Part shown: positions 26,568 to 33,819 of the stretch, piece after piece
How the letters are laid out: every line of letters begins with the position of its first letter
How positions within the stretch are numbered: the stretch's first letter is position 1
From: Opitutia bacterium
Lineage (GTDB): Bacteria > Verrucomicrobiota > Verrucomicrobiia > Opitutales > UBA953
DNA length: 33,819 nucleotides
Direction of reading: 5' to 3'
NCBI GenBank assembly: GCA_947460445.1
Contig: CANHHS010000002.1
Coordinates: forward strand, 1-33,819
Program-made: the position numbers and the translations under genes
Notes under the pieces: generated by a model
What the model was told of the DNA's origin: nothing
Database searches by the model: none
Seen by the model: only the letters and a program-made list of their open reading frames with translations

Positions 26568-28109
26568 TCATACCTTCTTCTTCATGGACTTGGGAGGAGC
26601 GGGCTTCTTTTTAACTGCGGTAACTTTTAAGTTGGGCCTCGATGTTGTCGGAGTGCTTGGCTCTGCGAAAGCATGTCGGCGCTGACGAATCGCCTCTTCG
26701 TAGCAACGTACGTAATTCAGCGCTGAGGTCGTCCAGCTGAAGCTGCGCGTCATAGCGCGATGACGTACGGCATGAAATTCGTTTTCGTGCTGATAGTATA
26801 ATCGAAGCGCTTGCCCTAAGGCCCATTGAACTCCTGTACTGTCGGCATGGTCAAAGACGATGCCCGTGGATTTCGCGTCTCCTTGATGCCATCCATCCAC
26901 TGTATCTGCGAGACCACCCGTATTGCGAACAATCGGTAGGGTGCCGTAGGCCATCGAGTAGAGTTGGTTTAGGCCGCAGGGCTCAAACCGACTTGGCATG
27001 AGGAAAAAGTCAGATGCGGCTTCGATGCGGTGTGCGAGTTGGTTGTCGTAACCAACGCGCACGAATGCACGTTGTGGGAATTCGGCGGCGAGACTTAAGA
27101 AAGCTGCTTCCACGGCTGGATCACCGCTACCGAGTACTACCAGTTGAATTTCAGCGGCACGGAGTCGGGCACGCAGGGGTTCGATGGTTAAATCTAAACC
27201 TTTTTGATCCCACATCCGTGAGACGATGCCGATCATGGCAGTACCTGGGGCTTTCTCTAAACCACAGGTGCGTTGTAGCTCGGCTTTACATAAAACCTTA
27301 CCTGTGAGATCTGTCGCTTGATAACGCGCCGGGATAAGGGTGTCGCGCGCGGGATTCCAGTCATCGGCATCGACGCCATTTAAAATACCCTCAAGGTCTG
27401 CCGCGCGGTGTCGGATGACAGGGTCTAGTCCAAAACCAAATTCTGGACTCAGTATTTCCTTAGCATATGTGGGGCTTACCGTTGTGAGACGGGTTGCATG
27501 GAAGATTCCGCCTTTGAGTAGATTGATACCGCCAAGGCATTCCAGGTTATCTGGACTTAACAGCCATTCGGGAAGACCAAGTAAATCAAAACATTCCGTG
27601 CCGAACAGTCCTTGGTGTTGTAGATTATGAATGGTGAGAACCGACGCCGACTGGCCTAAAGGCGTTCCCCGTAAAACTGTGTTCATGAGCACAGGTGCGA
27701 GGGCAACTGTCCAATCGTGGGCATGAACAACGTCAGGAATCCAACCATCTGCTAGGCAGAGGTCGAGCCCGGCGCGGGTTAAAAAGAGTGCACGTGCACC
27801 CGCATCCACACGGTCGCCGTAAATTTCAGGTGCCCCGTAGTATTTAGGATGCTCTAAAAAATATACCTTCGGGTTTAGGTCGGCGGCTATTTTAACCCCA
27901 CAACTATCGCTCGGCTTTACGCCGACTACGAGGCTCTCGCGGTAAACTTTGAGTAGGCTAGATGACTGAACAGATCCGTACAGCGGGGTGACGATGCGAA
28001 TGTCATGTCCTAAGGCTGCCAACGCCTTAGCCAGTGCAGCCGTTGCATCACCAAGTCCGCCGGCTTTTGACCAAGGCGCAACCTCCGGAGTCAGAAAAAG
28101 TATTTTCAT
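26568..28109 (-). CDS. glgA: Glycogen synthase (ADP-glucose, GT5)
   Basis: GlgA transfers glucose from ADP-glucose to a growing alpha-1,4-glucan. The 513-aa protein starts MKILFLTPEVAPWSKAGGLGD, with ADP-glucose-binding K15. It has VVHAHDWTVALAP, TIHNLQHQG, ILNGVDADDWNP, the catalytic C-terminal SRFEPCGL (E376) and NTGGLADTV. It extends about 30 residues past the family's usual end as a Lys/Pro-rich tail (about 480-513, ending KKKPAPPKSMKKKV). It is last in an operon with oppD, oppF and an exosortase, and its start overlaps the exosortase stop by four bases. No other glg gene is nearby. Confidence 0.96.
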   Translation of the reverse strand: MKILFLTPEVAPWSKAGGLGDATAALAKALAALGHDIRIVTPLYGSVQSSSLLKVYRESLVVGVKPSDSCGVKIAADLNPKVYFLEHPKYYGAPEIYGDRVDAGARALFLTRAGLDLCLADGWIPDVVHAHDWTVALAPVLMNTVLRGTPLGQSASVLTIHNLQHQGLFGTECFDLLGLPEWLLSPDNLECLGGINLLKGGIFHATRLTTVSPTYAKEILSPEFGFGLDPVIRHRAADLEGILNGVDADDWNPARDTLIPARYQATDLTGKVLCKAELQRTCGLEKAPGTAMIGIVSRMWDQKGLDLTIEPLRARLRAAEIQLVVLGSGDPAVEAAFLSLAAEFPQRAFVRVGYDNQLAHRIEAASDFFLMPSRFEPCGLNQLYSMAYGTLPIVRNTGGLADTVDGWHQGDAKSTGIVFDHADSTGVQWALGQALRLYYQHENEFHAVRHRAMTRSFSWTTSALNYVRCYEEAIRQRRHAFAEPSTPTTSRPNLKVTAVKKKPAPPKSMKKKV

Positions 28110-29137
28110 GCTTTTGCTCGACTAGAACCCAAACGATTCAGCAGCGGCACGCAGGCAATTAAGACCGCAAATGTCGCGACCATTGCGGCATTACCTGCGA
28201 AATCATGCACCGTGCCGAAGGAGGAGAAACCCGCTTGGCCGGGTTCGAGTCCAGCGTAGTCGCAGTCAATGGACTTGGCCCCATGCGAACTCACGTACAT
28301 CGCCAAATAAGTATTTCGAGCAATATTCAGAACGATTGCTGAAAATGCCGATACGCCAATCATAAGAATTCGACGGATGAATACGCCTGGAAAACTACCT
28401 TCAATCCAGAGTGCACCGAGGAATGACCCAACGAATATGCAGGCGGAGAGCGAACGGATGCCTGAACATGCATCCGCAATCCCGACTTGTTCGCCACTCG
28501 GAAGAAATACGATGACGTTGGCGCGTAGTGAAATGGTATAACCCCCGATTCGTAATAATCCTGCTACAACTTCAGTTACGAACTCAAGCAGTGGGGCTTT
28601 GATCTGGTTGTCTACAAGGTAAAGAAACGGTCCAGAAATTATCCAAATTGCAGCTGGAAAAATGCACAAGCCCAAGGCGCTCCAGCGCATGCGCGCTGCT
28701 GGCTCAACTGAGTGTTGTGAGCGTACGGATAAAAATGCGAATCCGAGCAGGCATCCCATTAAGCCGAAAGCTATGGCCAGTGTTGATACTGTACCGGTGC
28801 CAAAGATAGCGCGCCAAGCTGAGCCCAGCGCAAACGCGATTAGACAGAAAAATGTTAAGGTACGTGCAAGGTTTAGTAACCAAGGGCGCACAGGTGTACC
28901 GGGTCGGGACGTTTCACCTGTGAGTAAGGGGCGTAAGTTTACCCAGCGCTCCCAAAATACGTAGAGTGAAAATACCGGTACAAGATAGCCAAAGGTATAG
29001 TCATCTTTTGTGCTCCAGATTGCCCACTGATCCCATGTGGCAAATGCCATCATGACTAAGATGATAAGCCCGAGGCCTAAGGTCTCTCGGCTAATAGGCA
29101 GAGAGACTTTACCCTGGTCAGGTGATGCCTCAGCCAT
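28106..29137 (-). CDS. Exosortase (EpsH/Xrt family membrane transpeptidase)
   Basis: This 343-aa multi-pass membrane protein carries all three exosortase residues: C224 in ADACSGIRSL, R274 in NIARN and H311 in VHDFAG. It opens with a cytosolic arm and TM segments, including the DDYTFGYLVPVFSLYVFW block common to the family. Exosortases process proteins bearing a PEP-CTERM-type tail, usually in bacteria that make exopolysaccharide. None of the secreted proteins in this window has such a tail, so the substrates lie elsewhere. It starts two bases after oppF and overlaps glgA by four bases. Confidence 0.9.
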   Translation of the reverse strand: MAEASPDQGKVSLPISRETLGLGLIILVMMAFATWDQWAIWSTKDDYTFGYLVPVFSLYVFWERWVNLRPLLTGETSRPGTPVRPWLLNLARTLTFFCLIAFALGSAWRAIFGTGTVSTLAIAFGLMGCLLGFAFLSVRSQHSVEPAARMRWSALGLCIFPAAIWIISGPFLYLVDNQIKAPLLEFVTEVVAGLLRIGGYTISLRANVIVFLPSGEQVGIADACSGIRSLSACIFVGSFLGALWIEGSFPGVFIRRILMIGVSAFSAIVLNIARNTYLAMYVSSHGAKSIDCDYAGLEPGQAGFSSFGTVHDFAGNAAMVATFAVLIACVPLLNRLGSSRAKA

Positions 29138-29139
29138 TT

Positions 29140-29934
29140 TTAGAACTTGGGGACAGCGTCGAGCAATGTCCGCGTATAAGGGTGCTCGGGTGAACCAAGG
29201 ATTTGTTCAGGCGAGCCTTGTTCAACAACCAGACCCTTTTCCATTACCAAGACATGATGGCTAATGTGTTCAACCACTGCGAGGTCGTGCGCGATAAATA
29301 AATAGGCTACTCCCAGTTCGTCTTGGAGGTCTTGCAGCAAGTTTACAACCGATGCCTGCACGGAAACATCGAGAGCAGAAACGGGTTCGTCGCAGACAAT
29401 GAGTTCAGGCTGCACCGCTAATGCACGAGCGATACCAATACGTTGACGTTGCCCGCCTGAGAATTCGTGAGGATGCCGCCGCATCTGCTCGGGTTTTAAA
29501 CCAACTTTTTTGAGCAATTCGGCACAACGAGCTTCACGGTCAGAACGGTTAAGTTGTGGGAAATGGATTTCAAGTGGCTCTGAAAGAATCCCTAAAATAT
29601 CTGCGCGAGGATTGAGCGAACCGTAGGGGTCTTGAAATACCATTTGGACCTTCTTGCGCCATGGAAGGAATGCTCGGTTATCCATCTGGCCGATATCGAC
29701 GCCTTCCCAGATAATTTTCCCAGCACTCACAGGTGCGAGTTTTACAATCGCCCGTCCTGTAGTTGTCTTACCTGAGCCGGATTCGCCTACGAGTCCGACA
29801 GTTTTGCCGCGCGGGACGACGAAACTAACCCCATCAACCGCCCGAACAGGGTCAGCTTTACTGAACCAGCCCGCACCCGGTCGTGGGTAGTGGACTTTCA
29901 GTCCCTGTACTTCTAAAAGGGTGGAGGTACTCAT
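29140..29934 (-). CDS. oppF: Oligopeptide ABC transporter ATPase (OppF-like)
   Basis: This 264-aa nucleotide-binding subunit has Walker A GESGSGKT (50-57), the Q-loop VFQDPYGSLNPR, the signature FSGGQRQRIGIARAL, Walker B LIVCDEPVSALD and the H-loop AHDLAVV. The C-terminal HPYTRTLLDAVP block is the oligopeptide/dipeptide-transporter extension. It pairs with oppD, whose stop it overlaps by four bases. The permease and solute-binding genes are not in the window, so the substrate is unknown. Confidence 0.93.
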   Translation of the reverse strand: MSTSTLLEVQGLKVHYPRPGAGWFSKADPVRAVDGVSFVVPRGKTVGLVGESGSGKTTTGRAIVKLAPVSAGKIIWEGVDIGQMDNRAFLPWRKKVQMVFQDPYGSLNPRADILGILSEPLEIHFPQLNRSDREARCAELLKKVGLKPEQMRRHPHEFSGGQRQRIGIARALAVQPELIVCDEPVSALDVSVQASVVNLLQDLQDELGVAYLFIAHDLAVVEHISHHVLVMEKGLVVEQGSPEQILGSPEHPYTRTLLDAVPKF

Positions 29935-30788
29935 TTGCGCTGGGTTTCAGACTCACGGAGTGCGTCTTCGAGTGTGGAGAGGCGGCGACGGCGTTGACCA
30001 AGGCGAGGGATGCAACCAATCAGACCACGCGTGTAAGGATGCTGGGGTGATCCCATGACTGCCTTGACGCTACCTTGTTCGACGACGCGTCCTTGGTTCA
30101 TGACAAAGACATTATCGGCCATATTTGCGACGATGCCAAAATTATGGGTAATCAAAAGAATACTCATGCCGCGTTCTTTGCGCAGACGTGCGAGCAGTTC
30201 CATGATTTGCTTCTGAATCGTTACGTCGAGGGCAGTGGTAGGTTCATCCGCCACGAGTACCTTGGGGTCGCAAGCCAAAGCCATTGCGATCATCGCGCGT
30301 TGTAGCATGCCGCCTGAAAGTTCATGGGGGTAAGAAGCCGCTGCACGTGCTGGTTCACGAATACCAACCGCGTCAAGGGATGCTTCGACAGTTGACTGAA
30401 CATTCGAAATTTCAGGTCGGTGCGCTTTAACAGCTTCGGCAATTTGAAAGCCCACCGTGTACACGGGGTTCATCGACGTGCCCGGTTCTTGGAAAATATA
30501 GGCGATTTGCTTTCCGCGAACTTTGGTTAATTCAGTTTCGCTTAAACCGACCAACTCGCGGCCTTGTAGTTCGACGGACCCCGTAATCATACAGGCAGGC
30601 TCGGGGGGAAGAAGACGCGTTAAGGCTAGGGCTGAGACGGACTTCCCGGAGCCAGACTCTCCGACAACAGCGAGAATTTCCCCTGGCGATAGGTCATAGG
30701 TGACGCCGCACGAAGCCATAGACTCGACACCTCCGGAACGGAAGGAGACGCCTAGGTTCCGCACGCGGAGCAAGGGTTGTTCTGCCAT
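29931..30788 (-). CDS. oppD: Oligopeptide ABC transporter ATPase (OppD-like)
   Basis: This 285-aa subunit has Walker A GESGSGKS (43-50), the Q-loop IFQEPGTSMNP, the signature LSGGMLQRAMIAMALA, Walker B VLVADEPTTALD, the H-loop THNFG and the C-terminal HPYTRGLIGCIPRL block. A basic tail (RRRRLSTLEDALRESETQRK) follows. It is first in the operon oppD-oppF-exosortase-glgA. It is divergent from mutS, with 96 bases between starts that must hold both promoters. Confidence 0.93.
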   Translation of the reverse strand: MAEQPLLRVRNLGVSFRSGGVESMASCGVTYDLSPGEILAVVGESGSGKSVSALALTRLLPPEPACMITGSVELQGRELVGLSETELTKVRGKQIAYIFQEPGTSMNPVYTVGFQIAEAVKAHRPEISNVQSTVEASLDAVGIREPARAAASYPHELSGGMLQRAMIAMALACDPKVLVADEPTTALDVTIQKQIMELLARLRKERGMSILLITHNFGIVANMADNVFVMNQGRVVEQGSVKAVMGSPQHPYTRGLIGCIPRLGQRRRRLSTLEDALRESETQRK

Positions 30789-30884
30789 GTCGAAACCGTA
30801 GGAGAGGGAGGGTCGAAGGCAAGGAGATGCGTTAAGCTATCGGTTCGCCTTGCGCGTCGGCTCTTGACCCCTTGCATAGTGGCT

Positions 30885-33422
30885 GTGTCGAGCGATACCC
30901 CCATGCAAAGGCAGTACCGTGAGTTTCGAGATAAACTCCCGCCCGATGCTGTGCTTTTCTTTCGCTTAGGAGATTTTTTCGAAGTCTTTGGTAAAGACGC
31001 TGAAGTCGCTTCACGTATCTTAGGTATAACGCTAACGAAACGGCATGATCAACCCATGGCGGGTATACCGCACCATGCGGCACCAACCTATGTACAAAAA
31101 CTGCTCGCAGCTGGCATCAAGGTGGCGATTTGCGATCAAGTTGAACAACCCGTCGCCGGTAAACTCGTCCGACGTGCGTTGACGCGCATTCTCACGCCCG
31201 GAACTGCCCTCGAGGATTCCCAGCTCGATTCACGAAAGAGCAACTACCTGCTGGCATTGAATTGGGATAAAGCAGGTTGGCATGCGGCGTGGTTAGATGT
31301 TTCCACGGCTGACTTTCGTTTAGCTAGCGATATCACCCCCGATCGACTTTTCCCGCACCTACATGCATTGTCGCCCAGTGAAGTCATCTTGCCTGAAGGC
31401 TTAGAAGTACCCGATGCCCAAAGCGAAATCTTAGGTCAGTTGTTAGCTGGACGTTCCGTTTCTCGTACACCGGGATGGAATTTTGATATCAGTGCAGGTG
31501 CACGTCTCGTTGGACAGACACTCGCAGTTCATAGTCTTGCGGGATTCGGGCTCGAAGAAACCCATCCTGCCCTGGGTGCCGCGGGTGCTGTCTTAGGTTA
31601 TGTCACCGATTCGCTCTGTGACCGACCACGTAACCTGACACGCTTAACGGAAGTTCGCTTGGGACAGTCCGTCCTCCTTGATCCTGCGTCTTCACGTAAC
31701 CTCGAACTCTTCGCCACACAATCCGGACGCCGCGAAGGTTCGTTAATCGAAACACTTGATCGTAGCTTAACGCCCGCCGGCGCGCGCTTGCTAGCCCGTT
31801 GGCTTGCTGAGCCGTCGACGGACCTTGCAGTCATTCGCCAGCGCTCCGATGCCGTAGCGGCTTTCGTGAAGCACCCAGGCAGCTCCGCCCGTATCGGCGA
31901 ATCACTGATGGCAGTGCGCGATATCCCACGCATACTTTCACGCCTACAGAATCGTTTACGCAACCCACGTGAGTTGGGTGGAATTCGAGATACACTGATG
32001 GCTCTACCAGCTATACGTGAAGAACTCCGGGCAACACCCGGTGGGGCTCTCAAGGAACTTTCCGAGCGTGTGCATCTCGAATCCGCTTTAGCTGAACGAC
32101 TCAACGCAGCGCTCGCAGATGAATTGCCGACAGATCTCACCGAAGGTGGCATGTTACGGCAAGGCCTCGATGCCGAGCTTGATCGACTTCGCTCCATGGC
32201 TAGCGATAGCAAAGCATGGATTGCGGACTTTGAGCGTGGCGAACAAGTGCGCACAGGCATCAAGTCGCTGAAAGTACGTTACAATGGAGCTTTCGGATAC
32301 GCCATTGAAGTTACGAAAGCAAATTTAGCCTCCGTACCTGCGGATTACATTCGCAAGCAGACGATGGTAAATGCTGAACGTTATACCACGGAAACACTCC
32401 GCACCAAAGAGCGCGAAGTCTTGCGTGCCGACGAGCAGGCACTTGCCCGTGAGACTGAACTCTTTCACGACCTCGTTGCTGAAGTTTTAAAGCATTCGGA
32501 GACACTTTACATCACGGCCATGGCTTTAGCTGAAGTGGACGTCTTGCGCGGCTGGGCAGAACTTGCGAGAGAAGGTGACTGGTGTCAGCCCGTTGTTGAT
32601 GACTCCGATGTGTTGGAAATTTCAGAAGGTCGACACCCAGTTGTCGAACGTATGTTACGGAATCGGCCTGGAGCAGGCGCCTTTGTTCCTAATGACACCC
32701 GCTTGGCGTCCTCTGGGGAGCAAGTTGCACTCATCACTGGACCCAATATGGCCGGCAAATCGACGTACATACGTCAAGTCGCACTTCTCGCATTGCTTGC
32801 ACAGCTCGGAAGTTTTGTGCCTGCCCGCGCTGCGCGCGTTGGTTTAGTCGACCGAATCTTTTGTCGAGTCGGTGCGAGCGATGAACTTTCGCGTGGGCAT
32901 TCTACGTTCATGGTCGAAATGAGTGAAACATCGAATATCTTAAACAATGCGACTGTACGTTCACTCATCGTGCTGGATGAAATTGGACGTGGTACGAGCA
33001 CTTACGACGGTATCAGTATCGCTTGGGCGGTTGCCGAACACTTACACGGAAAATTAGGTGCTGGTCCGCGTACGCTCTTTGCAACCCACTACCACGAATT
33101 AACGCGTTTAGCAGATACCTTGCCGCGCTTACGTAATTGGACAGTCGCCGTCCGCGAATGGCAGGACGAAATTGTCTTTGTCCGTCGCGTCGTGCCTGGT
33201 TCCGCCGATCGCTCCTATGGAATCCAAGTTGCTCGACTTGCGGGTATGCCACCTTCGGTGGTTGCGCGTGCGCGTGAAATTTTAAGCGGGATGGAAAAAG
33301 GCGGAGGTCTTCCTGCGGCCGCAAGCATGCCAGATGTGACGCCGCCGTTGCCCAAGCCAACAAAAGCAGAAAAGCCTGCGAAGCCTAAGACGACTGAACA
33401 AGGGCAGGCTGAGCTTTTTTAA
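30885..33422 (+). CDS. mutS: DNA mismatch repair protein MutS
   Basis: MutS recognises base mismatches and recruits MutL. From GTG 30885 it is 845 aa (E. coli 853) and begins SSDTPMQRQYREF, matching the family N terminus. The mismatch-wedge motif is F31-x-E33 in LGDFFEVFG. The connector, core and clamp domains follow, then the ATPase with Walker A GPNMAGKS (619-626), Walker B VLDEIGRGTSTYDG and FATHYHEL. The C terminus is a Lys/Pro-rich linker ending QAELF, which fits the beta-clamp-binding motif. GTG 30879 and ATG 30903 are alternative starts. A start at 30777 would overlap oppD. Confidence 0.96.
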   Translation: MSSDTPMQRQYREFRDKLPPDAVLFFRLGDFFEVFGKDAEVASRILGITLTKRHDQPMAGIPHHAAPTYVQKLLAAGIKVAICDQVEQPVAGKLVRRALTRILTPGTALEDSQLDSRKSNYLLALNWDKAGWHAAWLDVSTADFRLASDITPDRLFPHLHALSPSEVILPEGLEVPDAQSEILGQLLAGRSVSRTPGWNFDISAGARLVGQTLAVHSLAGFGLEETHPALGAAGAVLGYVTDSLCDRPRNLTRLTEVRLGQSVLLDPASSRNLELFATQSGRREGSLIETLDRSLTPAGARLLARWLAEPSTDLAVIRQRSDAVAAFVKHPGSSARIGESLMAVRDIPRILSRLQNRLRNPRELGGIRDTLMALPAIREELRATPGGALKELSERVHLESALAERLNAALADELPTDLTEGGMLRQGLDAELDRLRSMASDSKAWIADFERGEQVRTGIKSLKVRYNGAFGYAIEVTKANLASVPADYIRKQTMVNAERYTTETLRTKEREVLRADEQALARETELFHDLVAEVLKHSETLYITAMALAEVDVLRGWAELAREGDWCQPVVDDSDVLEISEGRHPVVERMLRNRPGAGAFVPNDTRLASSGEQVALITGPNMAGKSTYIRQVALLALLAQLGSFVPARAARVGLVDRIFCRVGASDELSRGHSTFMVEMSETSNILNNATVRSLIVLDEIGRGTSTYDGISIAWAVAEHLHGKLGAGPRTLFATHYHELTRLADTLPRLRNWTVAVREWQDEIVFVRRVVPGSADRSYGIQVARLAGMPPSVVARAREILSGMEKGGGLPAAASMPDVTPPLPKPTKAEKPAKPKTTEQGQAELF

Positions 33423-33819
33423 TCAAAGCCGCTCGTTCCAGGCTTTCGAAGAGAATTTCTCTGCTGCTAGAGCGGTTACTTCTTTCGGGTATGCGGGCGT
33501 CTTTACTGCTTCAATCTTTGTCCCTAAAGCTTCGGATAGTGCCCTTGTAAAATCTTTCTGGAGTTCGTGGCTTTGAAAATTGGTTAAGTAGGGCTTCCAG
33601 AGGTAGCCTTGAAGTAAGAGGCCATCGCGGGTTCGCTTTTGGGCAGCACCGGCTACTTTCTTTCCGTCGATGGTTCGAACCAGGTCATATGGCTCTGAAC
33701 GATTAGCGCAGACATCAGGCGTTTGAAATGTCCGTGGTCCGCTGGGTGAGGGCACCATCGCCACAGATTGTCCTTGGGCGCGTAGCGACTGATCCAAGGC
33801 GCGTAAGACTACTCCGTAA
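33423..33819 (-). CDS. Lipoate-protein-ligase-like protein (C-terminal part; gene runs off the window)
   Basis: The reading frame is open from the stop at 33423 to the right edge, so the N terminus lies outside. The visible part, about 131 residues, contains YDLVRTIDGKKVAGAAQKRTRDGLLLQGYLW. This is the conserved lysine and AAQKR block of the biotin/lipoyl ligase (LplA/LipB/BirA) fold, with the catalytic lysine in DGKKVAG. The product probably attaches lipoate or octanoate to carrier domains. It could instead be another BPL/LPL member. Its stop codon directly abuts the mutS stop; no terminator separates them. Confidence 0.72.
   Translation of the reverse strand, partial: YGVVLRALDQSLRAQGQSVAMVPSPSGPRTFQTPDVCANRSEPYDLVRTIDGKKVAGAAQKRTRDGLLLQGYLWKPYLTNFQSHELQKDFTRALSEALGTKIEAVKTPAYPKEVTALAAEKFSSKAWNERL

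Noticed and set aside
30777..30884. N-terminal extension of mutS
   Set aside because: It overlaps the divergent oppD start and precedes the conserved MutS N terminus (TPMQRQY) by 40 residues without family similarity.
31598..32263. Long minus-strand reading frame inside mutS (221 codons)
   Set aside because: Ser/Arg-rich antisense shadow of a well-conserved mutS region.

Overview
The window is ordinary bacterial chromosome of roughly 50% GC, densely packed. It carries about 28 protein genes, one TPP riboswitch and four clear intrinsic terminators. I see no rRNA, tRNA, CRISPR array, phage or insertion sequence. The cell is Gram-negative: there are two outer-membrane beta-barrel proteins, a TorF-type porin, signal peptides and an exosortase. 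An exosortase, a secreted sulfatase and a secreted GH2 beta-mannosidase in a genome with few Shine-Dalgarno sites suggest the Verrucomicrobiota (Opitutae-like) or a relative. This placement is inference; no rRNA gene is present to test it.

Layout, left to right. 64-753 (+) is an outer-membrane barrel that shares a bidirectional terminator with a convergent exported thioredoxin-fold protein (820-1398, -). 1526-4038 (+) is cysE coupled to an orphan GAF-GAF histidine kinase, whose stop codon interlocks with that of a convergent DedA protein (4035-4670, -). 4747-10464 (+) is glnD, then a tightly overlapping msrA-rarA-dus group. A 351-base gap with DnaA-box-like sites leads to dnaA (10816-12177, +) and its terminator. 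12239-16760 (-) is a coupled operon cutC - beta-mannosidase - sulfatase, which looks like a small glycan-degradation unit.

16867-19718 (+) is a TPP riboswitch, thiC and an overlapping methyltransferase, followed by an exported SGNH hydrolase (19765-20742) with its terminator. 20803-23050 (-) is trpC-rsmA followed by a small secreted Ala/Lys/Gly-rich protein. 23065-25689 (+) is mazG, a YgjP-like metalloprotein, a Nudix hydrolase and a DUF374 acyltransferase, closed by a terminator. 25739-26452 (-) is the TorF-like porin. 26568-30788 (-) is an unusual operon oppD-oppF-exosortase-glgA. 30885-33422 (+) is mutS, abutting the 3' part of a lipoate-protein-ligase-like gene (-) that runs off the right edge.

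Most of the content is housekeeping: nitrogen signalling, cysteine, thiamine and tryptophan synthesis, DNA replication and repair, nucleotide sanitation, glycogen and RNA modification. The parts most worth a second look are the exosortase sandwiched between peptide-transporter ATPases and glycogen synthase, the CutC/mannosidase/sulfatase operon whose sulfatase has an atypical active site, the dnaA leader, and the small secreted repeat-flanked protein. I found no clearly new defence or mobile system.
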